This document shows, in pieces, positions 22,944-29,203 of a stretch of DNA of 29,203 nucleotides; the first letter of the stretch is position 1, and every line of letters begins with the position of its first letter. The translations under genes were made by a program, and so were the position numbers. The stretch lies in assembly GCA_964628235.1 (NCBI GenBank), contig CAZVLU010000044.1:1-29203 (forward strand). The letters run 5' to 3'. Below the pieces are notes generated by a model. It ran no database searches and was not told the DNA's origin. It was given only the letters and a program-made list of their open reading frames with translations. The stretch comes from CAMAVH01 sp964628235. GTDB lineage: Bacteria; Pseudomonadota; Alphaproteobacteria; SMXQ01.

Positions 22944-23375
22944 TTACGACTTGGCCGCTGTTTCGCCCGTGATGTGCGCCATGGCGAAACGGATCCAACT
23001 GCCGTCCGGCGATTCGCAACGCGCCTCGTCCACCATCAAAGCCAGCCCCGGCAAGCGCCATTGTTTGCGCCATAGCGCCATGTCTTCCATGATGTGATCG
23101 CGTAGGCGCCTGCGCATACGCCCGAGGATGAGCCGACGACCGAAAAAGAAATAGGTCGCGGCGACGACGACGGCGAAGGCGACGCCAGCATGCCATTCGA
23201 CAAACCAGCCGAGAGCCACGCCGCCGAACAAAGCTCCGTAGACCCACCAGAGTTTCTCGGCCTGGACGTTGACAGGCGAGTCGACGTGATCGAGCTTGGC
23301 GAAGTTCAACTCGATCTGCAGACGCCCGTCATCCATCGCTTGACGCAACGCGGCGAGATAATCTTTGTCTTCCAT
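22944..23375 (-). CDS. Small membrane protein of unknown function
   Basis: I do not recognise this 143-residue protein. It has a charged N-terminal part (1-40), two adjacent hydrophobic segments (about 44-62 and 66-79, WWVYGALFGGVALGWFVEW and GVAFAVVVAATYFFF) forming a likely hairpin, then a very basic stretch GRRLILGRMRRRLRDH that should face the cytosol. The tail includes LMVDEARCESPDGSWIRFAM, possibly a small beta element. The ATG at 23375 is chosen because it begins MEDKDYLAALRQ; the 28 codons before it in the same frame look spurious. It is convergent with the dienelactone hydrolase gene and divergent from the EamA gene. Confidence 0.7.
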   Translation of the reverse strand: MEDKDYLAALRQAMDDGRLQIELNFAKLDHVDSPVNVQAEKLWWVYGALFGGVALGWFVEWHAGVAFAVVVAATYFFFGRRLILGRMRRRLRDHIMEDMALWRKQWRLPGLALMVDEARCESPDGSWIRFAMAHITGETAAKS

Positions 23376-23512
23376 GGCGAGCGCTCGGCTGAGGAAACCG
23401 CAGCAGGCGTAGCGCCGTTCCTCCTCCGGCGCAAGAGGCTGGCGCGGCTGCCGCCGCATCCCTCGCTCTCGGCTCTTCCCATCCGGACCCGGCTGGGTTA
23501 ACCCTGCAGGCT

Positions 23513-24406
23513 ATGTTCCGCCGTTTGTTCGACCTGCCCTATCTGCTGCTCAGCCTGTCGTCCCTGTTCTGGGCCGGCAATTTCATCATCGCGCGCGCCG
23601 TGCAAGGGATCGTGCCGCCGTTCGGCCTGGTGTTTTGGCGTTGGTTCGGCGCCTTCCTGATCCTGACGCCGTTCGCCATCAAGGCCGTGCGCGAGGATTG
23701 GCCGACGCTGAAGGATCACTGGCCGATCATTCTCGTCCTGTCGCTGGTCGGCGTCGCCTCGTTCAACGCGCTGGTTTATCTCGGCCTGCAAAGCACCACG
23801 GCGATCAACGCGCTGCTGCTGCAATCGGCCATGCCGCTGCTCATCGTCGCCTTCGGCTGGATGCTGTTTCGCGACCAGATAAAGCCGCTGCAAGGCTTCG
23901 GCATCGCTTTGTCGTTAATCGGGGCCGCCGCCATCGTCGGTCGCGGCGATTGGCAGGCGCTCGTCGGCCTCGGCCTCAATATCGGCGACGTGCTGATCTT
24001 CATCGCCGTCGCGCTCTGGGCGGTCTATTCGGTGCTGCTGAGAAAGCGCCCCAAAATGCGCGCGCTGACTTTCACCTACGCCACGGTGACGGTGAGCGTC
24101 ATCGTGCTGGCGCCGCTTTATGTTTGGGAAAGCGCCTCAGGCAGCATGATGCAGGTCAATTGGCCGACGATCGGCGCCGTCGCCTATGTGGCGGTTTTCC
24201 CATCGATTCTGGCTTACACGTTCTGGAACCGCGGCGTGGATTTGATCGGCGCCAACCGCGCCGGCTTGTTCATCCATCTTATGCCGCTGTTCGGCAGCGC
24301 GATGGCCATCGCCTTCCTCGGCGAAAACCTGCGCCTCTATCATCTCGTCGGCGCGGCGCTGATCCTCGTCGGCCTCGTTCTGGCGTCGCGGCTCAAACGC
24401 GCCTAG
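23513..24406 (+). CDS. EamA-family (DMT) transporter
   Basis: This 297-residue inner-membrane protein belongs to the drug/metabolite transporter superfamily with two EamA repeats of five helices each. Characteristic parts are LLSLSSLFWAGNFIIARAV, FWRWFGAFLILTPF, ALVYLGLQSTTAINALLLQS with LPLLIVAF-like residues, and in the second half AVFPSILAYTFWNRGVDLIG and GLFIHLMPLFGSAMAIAFLG followed by GENLRLYHLVGAALILVG. Members export amino acids, nucleosides or other metabolites; substrate is not predictable. The ATG at 23513 begins the first helix region. Its stop is 21 bases from the stop of the convergent ABC ATPase gene. Confidence 0.93.
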   Translation: MFRRLFDLPYLLLSLSSLFWAGNFIIARAVQGIVPPFGLVFWRWFGAFLILTPFAIKAVREDWPTLKDHWPIILVLSLVGVASFNALVYLGLQSTTAINALLLQSAMPLLIVAFGWMLFRDQIKPLQGFGIALSLIGAAAIVGRGDWQALVGLGLNIGDVLIFIAVALWAVYSVLLRKRPKMRALTFTYATVTVSVIVLAPLYVWESASGSMMQVNWPTIGAVAYVAVFPSILAYTFWNRGVDLIGANRAGLFIHLMPLFGSAMAIAFLGENLRLYHLVGAALILVGLVLASRLKRA

Positions 24407-24427
24407 GGCCTCGCGGCACAAGCGCGC

Positions 24428-25546
24428 CTAAGCCTTACGGCTGTCATCGGCGCGCATGCCGACACAGCGGTCGGCATGGAGTTCGAGCGCAACAGCGGCG
24501 CCAATGGCGAAGTCCTGCTCGGGCTTAGCCCGCACGCGCATCTCGCGCTTGCCGACCAGCACGATGTAATCGATCACCTCGCCGAGAAACACGCGGTTCT
24601 CGACCTTGCCCGGCAACACGCTGACTGAGCGCGCCCCAGCCGGCGTCGTGATGAAAACGTCTTCCGGGCGGACGGAGACCATCGCCGCGGCGCCGCTCGC
24701 CACCGGCTGGAAGAACGTGCAATGGACCGCGCCCTCGTCGGTGCGCACCACGCCCTTGCCGTCGGCGCCGACCGCGCCTTCGACCTTGCCCGGCAAAAGA
24801 TTGGTCGAACCGATGAAATCGGCGACGAATTCGCTATTCGGACGCCGATAGATGTCGGTCGGGTTGCCGCGCTGCATGACCTTGCCGCCCGACATGACGA
24901 GAATCTCGTCGGACAGCGCCAGCGCCTCTGCTTGATCGTGCGTCACATAGAGTGTCGTGATGCCGAGATCCAATTGCAGACGTTTCAGTTCGAAGCGCAT
25001 CTGCTCGCGCAGTTTGGCGTCGAGGTTGCTGAGCGGCTCGTCGAGCAGCAACAGGGTGGGCTCCAACACAAGACCGCGCGCCAACGCCAGACGCTGCTGC
25101 TGGCCGCCGGACAATTGCGTCGAGGCGCGTTCTTCGTAACCGCCGAGACGGACCTTCTCCAAGGCTGTCTTCACCTTCGCCGCGATTTCGGCCCGACCAT
25201 AGCGCTTGCCCTTGGCGACGCGCAGCGGAAAGGCGACGTTCTCGAACACCGTCAAATGCGGCCAAATAGCGTAGGACTGAAAGACCATGCCGATGCCGCG
25301 TTCGTTCGGCGGCACGAAAAGATTGCCTTCCGAATTATAGACGTCGCGTCCGTTGATCGAGATACGGCCCGAATGGGGCCGCTCCAGTCCGGCAATGCAG
25401 CGCAGGGTCGTCGTCTTGCCGCAGCCGGACGGCCCGAGCAAGGTCATCAGCTTGCCGCGCTCGACGGTGAAACTCACTCCATCGACGGCGTTGACGAGGC
25501 CGTTTTGGGCCTCGAACGTCTTGCGGAGATTCTCGACGACGAGCAT
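24428..25546 (-). CDS. ABC importer ATP-binding protein (Fe3+/polyamine type)
   Basis: This 372-residue ATPase energises the importer encoded just upstream. It has Walker A GPSGCGKT (38-45), Q-loop VFQSYAIWPHLTV, signature LSGGQ (145-149), Walker B LLLLDE (Asp169, Glu170) and H-loop THDQAEA. The C-terminal region from about 245 is a TOBE_2-type domain (MVSVRPEDVFITT), typical of FbpC/PotA/MalK-like importers. The ATG at 25546 lies 19 bases after the permease stop, so the genes are co-transcribed. It is the last gene of a binding protein–permease–ATPase operon. The PotA/FbpC grouping is family-level; substrate is set by the binding protein. Confidence 0.95.
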   Translation of the reverse strand: MLVVENLRKTFEAQNGLVNAVDGVSFTVERGKLMTLLGPSGCGKTTTLRCIAGLERPHSGRISINGRDVYNSEGNLFVPPNERGIGMVFQSYAIWPHLTVFENVAFPLRVAKGKRYGRAEIAAKVKTALEKVRLGGYEERASTQLSGGQQQRLALARGLVLEPTLLLLDEPLSNLDAKLREQMRFELKRLQLDLGITTLYVTHDQAEALALSDEILVMSGGKVMQRGNPTDIYRRPNSEFVADFIGSTNLLPGKVEGAVGADGKGVVRTDEGAVHCTFFQPVASGAAAMVSVRPEDVFITTPAGARSVSVLPGKVENRVFLGEVIDYIVLVGKREMRVRAKPEQDFAIGAAVALELHADRCVGMRADDSRKA

Positions 25547-25565
25547 GAACGCGATCCTTTGTTCG

Positions 25566-27329
25566 TTAACGGCGCGTGCCTACGCGCTTCTCGACCTGGC
25601 GCATCGCCATGACGATGAAAACCAGCGGGATGATCTGGATAACGCCCAAGGCGCAGACGGCGCCGAAACTGCCGCCTTCCTCCCACATGGTCAGGGTGAT
25701 GGTGCCGAGCACATGGGTGCCCGGCCCGGAAAGGAAGATCGAAGCCGACAATTCGCGCACCGCGAGCACGAAAATATAGAGCCATGCGGCGATCAGCACC
25801 GGCGCGAGCAAAGGCAGCAACACGCGGCGGAAGGTCTGCAGCAGGCCGGCGCCGCTCATCTGCGCCACCTCCTCCAGCTCCTTGTGGATCTGCACGATGC
25901 CGCTCGACATGAAGCGCATGCCGTAAGGCAGGTTCATCGTGACGTAAGCGATCAGCAGGATCCAGACGGTGTTGTAGACGTTGATCGGGATGATCAAATA
26001 GGCGAACAGGATGCTCGCGCCGATGATGATGCTGGGAATGGCGATCGGCACGAAGGTCAGGACATCGAGCATCCAACCATATTGCTTGGCGGTACGATGC
26101 GCGATCCAGGCCATGACAAAGGTGAAGAGCACGACGATGGTCGCCGCCAGCGCGCCGAGGAAGACGCTGTTCTTCACCGCGTTGAGGAAGATCGGATAGT
26201 GCAGGATGAGATCGTAATTCTCCCACGACATGCGGCTCAACACGCTCCAATCGAGCGTCGGCAAAGTGACGTTGCGGAAAAATGACTGCCAGACCAGCGT
26301 GAACAGCGGCAGGCCGAGCGCGGCGAAGAACATGACGCTCATGCCGATGAAGACCGGCCAGCGCCAACGGCCCAAGCGGATCGTCGTCGGCTGGTAGCCC
26401 TTGCCGGTGATGGTGGCGAAGGCTTCGGCGTTGCGCGTCGAGCGGCGATAGAGATAGACGCCGATGACGCAGATCAGCAGCAAGATGATGCCGTGCGCGC
26501 CGGCAAGGCCGAATTGCGGCGGGGCGTTGCTCGTCGCGTTCTGGATTTCGGTGGTGAAGACGAAAATGCGCGCCGGCAAACCGAGCAGCCGCGGCACCTC
26601 GAAGGACTCCATGCCGCGGATGAACAGCAGCAGCAGCGTCGACAAAATCGCCGGACGCAAGAGCGGCATGGTGACGCGCGTCGCCACCTGGAAATTGCCG
26701 GCGCCGGACATCACGGCGGCCTCTTCCATGCGGGTGTCGAGCACGCGGAAGGCCGGACCCATCAAGAGATAGGCGAGCGGGAAATAATGGCTCGAGAGCG
26801 CCCAGATCATGCCGCCCATCGAATAGATATTGATCGGCGCTTTCTCCAGGCCGAACCAGGCTTTGAACTCGCCGTTCAGCCAGCCGATGTTGGGGCTGAA
26901 GATCAAGATCCAAGCCATCGTCGTCAGCAATCCGGGCACTGCGAAGGACAGCAGCGCGAAGGTGTGGAACCACTCGCGGCCTGGCGAGTCGGTGCGCTCG
27001 ACCACCCAAGCGACGGCGGTGCCGAGCGCGAAGGTGACGACGGCAGTGCCGCCAGCGAAGATGAGCGATGTCAGGAACAGATCGCCGATATAGCGGCTGC
27101 TCAGCGCGTCGACGAAATTCTGCAAGGTGAAGGCGCCCGGACCGTAGGGCGTATCCTCGGCAAAGGCGGTATAGAACAGCGCCGCCAGCGGCACCAACAC
27201 GAGCCAAGCAGCGATCAACGCGCAGACGACAAGGACGACATTGCCCGGCGTCAGCCAGCGATTGAGCCTGGCGAAAAATCCGTAGCCTTCTCCTTTAGGA
27301 GCGCCTTGAACGCTGTCGCTGTATGCCAT
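25566..27329 (-). CDS. ABC importer permease, fused two-domain (FbpB/SfuB-like)
   Basis: This 587-residue inner-membrane protein carries two permease domains in one chain, as in ferric-iron permeases FbpB and SfuB. About twelve hydrophobic segments are visible. Two EAA loops for ATPase contact are present: EEAAVMSGAGNFQVATRVTM (about 202-221) and EEVAQMSGAGLLQTFRRVLL (about 486-505). The ATG at 27329 has GGAG about ten bases upstream; a 12-codon extension is rejected. A strong hairpin (27344-27377) lies just before this site. It is the middle gene of the operon. Confidence 0.95.
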   Translation of the reverse strand: MAYSDSVQGAPKGEGYGFFARLNRWLTPGNVVLVVCALIAAWLVLVPLAALFYTAFAEDTPYGPGAFTLQNFVDALSSRYIGDLFLTSLIFAGGTAVVTFALGTAVAWVVERTDSPGREWFHTFALLSFAVPGLLTTMAWILIFSPNIGWLNGEFKAWFGLEKAPINIYSMGGMIWALSSHYFPLAYLLMGPAFRVLDTRMEEAAVMSGAGNFQVATRVTMPLLRPAILSTLLLLFIRGMESFEVPRLLGLPARIFVFTTEIQNATSNAPPQFGLAGAHGIILLLICVIGVYLYRRSTRNAEAFATITGKGYQPTTIRLGRWRWPVFIGMSVMFFAALGLPLFTLVWQSFFRNVTLPTLDWSVLSRMSWENYDLILHYPIFLNAVKNSVFLGALAATIVVLFTFVMAWIAHRTAKQYGWMLDVLTFVPIAIPSIIIGASILFAYLIIPINVYNTVWILLIAYVTMNLPYGMRFMSSGIVQIHKELEEVAQMSGAGLLQTFRRVLLPLLAPVLIAAWLYIFVLAVRELSASIFLSGPGTHVLGTITLTMWEEGGSFGAVCALGVIQIIPLVFIVMAMRQVEKRVGTRR

Positions 27330-27343
27330 GGACCGGATTCTCC

Positions 27344-27377
27344 GCGGGCCGGATCGTGTCGCCACGGTCCGGCCCGC
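27344..27377 (-). other. Intercistronic hairpin between binding-protein and permease genes
   Basis: Arms GCGGGCCGGA and TCCGGCCCGC pair perfectly for ten bases. After one mismatch (A·C in the minus-strand RNA) four more pairs close a GCGA loop, a GNRA tetraloop. No T-run follows, so it is not a standard terminator. It sits directly upstream of the permease ribosome site, where it could protect upstream mRNA or reduce permease translation. Confidence 0.7.
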
Positions 27378-27422
27378 TACCTTGAACGCAGACGTTGAAC
27401 GAGGAGCTGTCGCGACGCCGCG

Positions 27423-28472
27423 TTAGCGGACGTCGAACTGCTCCTTGAATACCTTCTGCCACTTGTTCTCTTCTTCCGGCGACAGGGTCACCGGCACGAT
27501 CTTGTAGCCGGCGAGCGCCTTCATGATGCCCGGCGGATTGCTCTCCACGTCGGTCCGCGTCGGAATGCGGCCTTTGGCGGTCAGCGCCGTCTGGCCTTCC
27601 TTGCTGAGCATGAAGTTCGACAACAGGCGCGCGGCATTGGGGTTCGGCGCTTTGGCGTTGATGCCGACCTGACCATAGAAAACCGCGACCGGGTCCATCA
27701 CCCAGAAATCGATCGGTCCGCCCGAGAGCTTCACGTTGAGTGACAGATTGAGGTAGTTGTTGAGCGAGACGTCGTATTCGCCGGCGCCGACCGAGCGCGC
27801 GAGTGCCAGATGGCCCTTGGCGATGGCCGGCTTCAGATTCTTGACGATGTCCTTGACGATCTGCGCGCCCTTGGCCTCGCCGTAATGCTTGTACATCGCG
27901 GCGAGCCACTCGTTGTCGGAATAGTCGATGGCGATCTTGCCGGCCCATTCCTTCTTGGCGGCCAGTTCTTCGTAGGTCTTCGGCAGGTCGGCGGCTTTGA
28001 CGCGCGCGGTGTTGTAGGCGGCCGTGTTGTAATTGGCGTAGACGCCGTACCACTTTTTCGCCGGATCCTTGGCGCCGGCATCGATATGTCTCGCCTCCGA
28101 CGGCTCAAAAGCGGCCAGCAGCTCCTGCGGCATCTTGTTGACGGCGGTGGTCTGGATGACGTCCCAGCCCTGCTTGCCGGCGCGGTTTTCGACCATGATG
28201 CGCGACAGCAGGCCGGAGTCGGAATTGCGGACGTATTCGACCTTCACACCTGTGGCGTCCTCGAACACCTTGAGGATCGGCAAGCCTTCTTCCTCGTTGA
28301 TCGACGAGTAGAAGGTCAGCTTGCCTTCCTTCTTGGCGGCGGCAAGCAATGTGGGATCCATCCACGAGCGGTCCTGCGCCTGGGCCGTACCCACCGCAAA
28401 CAGAGTGGCGGTCGCGACGCAGGCGGCAAGCAGCGCGCGCGCGGATTTCGGACGTGTGCAAACAAGGCTCAT
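27423..28472 (-). CDS. ABC importer periplasmic binding protein (COG1840-type)
   Basis: This 349-residue protein is a periplasmic binding protein of the ferric-iron/AfuA-like group (COG1840, SBP_bac family). The signal peptide (1 to about 32) ends AQA before QDRS. Mature sequence GKLTFYSSINEEEGLPILKVFEDATGVKVEYVR is typical of the group. Ferric-binding FbpA proteins use an adjacent Tyr-Tyr pair; the corresponding region here seems to be SLNNYLNLSLN, with Tyr240 followed by Leu, so iron may not be the ligand. The ATG at 28472 has AGGGAG upstream. First gene of the operon, behind a good promoter. Confidence 0.93.
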   Translation of the reverse strand: MSLVCTRPKSARALLAACVATATLFAVGTAQAQDRSWMDPTLLAAAKKEGKLTFYSSINEEEGLPILKVFEDATGVKVEYVRNSDSGLLSRIMVENRAGKQGWDVIQTTAVNKMPQELLAAFEPSEARHIDAGAKDPAKKWYGVYANYNTAAYNTARVKAADLPKTYEELAAKKEWAGKIAIDYSDNEWLAAMYKHYGEAKGAQIVKDIVKNLKPAIAKGHLALARSVGAGEYDVSLNNYLNLSLNVKLSGGPIDFWVMDPVAVFYGQVGINAKAPNPNAARLLSNFMLSKEGQTALTAKGRIPTRTDVESNPPGIMKALAGYKIVPVTLSPEEENKWQKVFKEQFDVR

Positions 28473-28518
28473 AGGAAGTCTCCCTGGTGGATTGACTTAT
28501 CGTTTTTAATTGTCGGGA

Positions 28519-28547
28519 AGTATCGCTGCCGACCCTTGGGCTGTCAA
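28519..28547 (-). promoter_or_regulatory. Sigma-70 type promoter of the ABC importer operon
   Basis: On the minus strand a perfect TTGACA (28547-28542) and GATACT (28524-28519) are separated by 17 bases. The expected start is near 28511, giving a leader of about 40 bases that contains AGGGAG before the ATG at 28472. Confidence 0.65.
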
Positions 28548-28768
28548 ACACGCAACCCCGCACAGCCGCAGCGTTTTGGCGACAATGCCGCAACCGCGAG
28601 AGGCTTGACCAACGCGTTCATTTACTGGCGCAAACTGCCTGTAAAGCGGGCATCGTGAGGCAAACGCAGAGCGCGCTCACGTGATCGCGGCTTGCTCTCA
28701 CTTGCATCCTCTGGTTGAACAGGGCGTATCATTTTTTTATGCCCCTCTGATCGCGTCAGGAGTAGCCC

Positions 28769-29203
28769 ATGCAGACCCGCGCCGCCGTGGCCTGGGAGGC
28801 CAACAAGCCTCTCACCATCGAAACCGTCAGCCTCGAAGGGCCGCGCGCCGGCGAAGTGCTGGTCGAAGTGATGGCGACCGGCGTCTGCCACACCGACGCT
28901 TACACCCTTTCGGGCCTCGATTCGGAAGGGTTGTTCCCGGCCATCCTCGGCCATGAGGGTGCCGGCATCGTCCGCGAAATCGGCACAGGCGTGACCAGCG
29001 TGAAAGTCGGCGACCATGTCATCCCGCTCTACACGCCGGAATGCCGCCAGTGCAAAACCTGCCTGTCGCAGCGCTCCAATCTCTGCACCGCGATTCGCGG
29101 CACACAAGGCAAGGGCGTGATGCCCGACGGATCGAGCCGATTCGCTTGCGGCCATGACCAGGTATTCCACTACATGGGCTGCTCGACCTTCGCCAACTTC
29201 ACC
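28769..29203 (+). CDS. frmA: S-(hydroxymethyl)glutathione dehydrogenase (class III ADH), N-terminal part
   Basis: These 145 codons start a class III alcohol dehydrogenase, cut by the right edge. The enzyme oxidises the formaldehyde–glutathione adduct with NAD+ and can also reduce S-nitrosoglutathione. Catalytic zinc ligands Cys40 (TGVCHTDAYTLSG) and His62 (ILGHEGAG) are present, and the structural-zinc cysteines are Cys92, Cys95, Cys98 and Cys106. FACGHDQVFHYMGCSTFANF also fits the class III pattern. AGGAG lies eight bases before the ATG at 28769. It is divergent from the ABC importer operon across a 296-base gap. Confidence 0.95.
   Translation, partial: MQTRAAVAWEANKPLTIETVSLEGPRAGEVLVEVMATGVCHTDAYTLSGLDSEGLFPAILGHEGAGIVREIGTGVTSVKVGDHVIPLYTPECRQCKTCLSQRSNLCTAIRGTQGKGVMPDGSSRFACGHDQVFHYMGCSTFANFT

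Noticed and set aside
25474..27207. A 577-codon minus-strand frame inside the permease gene
   Set aside because: It is an alternative frame of the real permease; the translation is Arg/His-rich and has no membrane segments.
28726..28748. Hairpin around the T-run upstream of frmA as a terminator or riboswitch
   Set aside because: The arms around the T-run pair only weakly and the T-run is in the loop, so it does not form a terminator.

Overview
This is a GC-rich, densely coding stretch of chromosome. The genes and codon usage point to an alphaproteobacterium, probably in or near the Hyphomicrobiales (Rhizobiales). Support comes from the order xseB–ispA–dxs on one strand, palindromic intergenic repeats of the GTCATGCCCG type, an ACR3-type ars operon and a glutathione-dependent formaldehyde dehydrogenase. 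No species can be named from the sequence alone. About 30 genes are supported; two are cut by the window edges (dxs at the left, frmA at the right). No tRNA, rRNA, CRISPR array, phage module or intact insertion sequence was seen.

Layout. 1-1784 (minus): isoprenoid block xseB–ispA–dxs. 1785-3142: an AT-richer segment with gene debris, a small tandem repeat, an operator-like palindrome and a DedA-family gene on the opposite strand; it separates xseB from a histone-deacetylase-family gene. 3143-5004: HDAC-like hydrolase and TusA-like sulfur carrier (minus), divergent from a cysteine-dioxygenase-like cupin. 5005-5411: cluster of palindromic repeats and a strong terminator. 5412-9065: a cupin gene and a molybdate module, with modE facing modABC. 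The modA promoter is well formed and is flanked by two 24-bp ModE-type operators. 9157-11793: aldehyde dehydrogenase and a divergent amidohydrolase.

11790-14845 (minus): arsenic operon arsR–arsC(LMW phosphatase type)–acr3–arsC(glutaredoxin type)–arsH, with an ArsR-type operator over the arsR start. An MFS exporter gene lies directly upstream. 16348-19977 (plus): cysQ, a Sua5/TsaC gene, a FAD-linked D-2-hydroxyacid dehydrogenase and a vanZ-like gene, tightly packed. 19974-24406: periplasmic glucose/sorbosone-type dehydrogenase, an orphan LuxR-type response regulator, dienelactone hydrolase, a small membrane protein and an EamA exporter. 24428-28547 (minus): a complete ABC importer operon (binding protein, fused permease, ATPase) of the ferric-iron/COG1840 type, with a good sigma-70 promoter. 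28769-end: frmA.

Functionally this is mostly housekeeping plus metal and metalloid handling (molybdate import, arsenic efflux, possible iron import). I do not see a wholly new multi-gene system. The most informative signals are regulatory: the dual-operator modA promoter paired with a ModE that lacks its molybdate-binding half, the ArsR operator at the start codon, convergent genes sharing stop-codon bases, and an intercistronic hairpin in the ABC operon.
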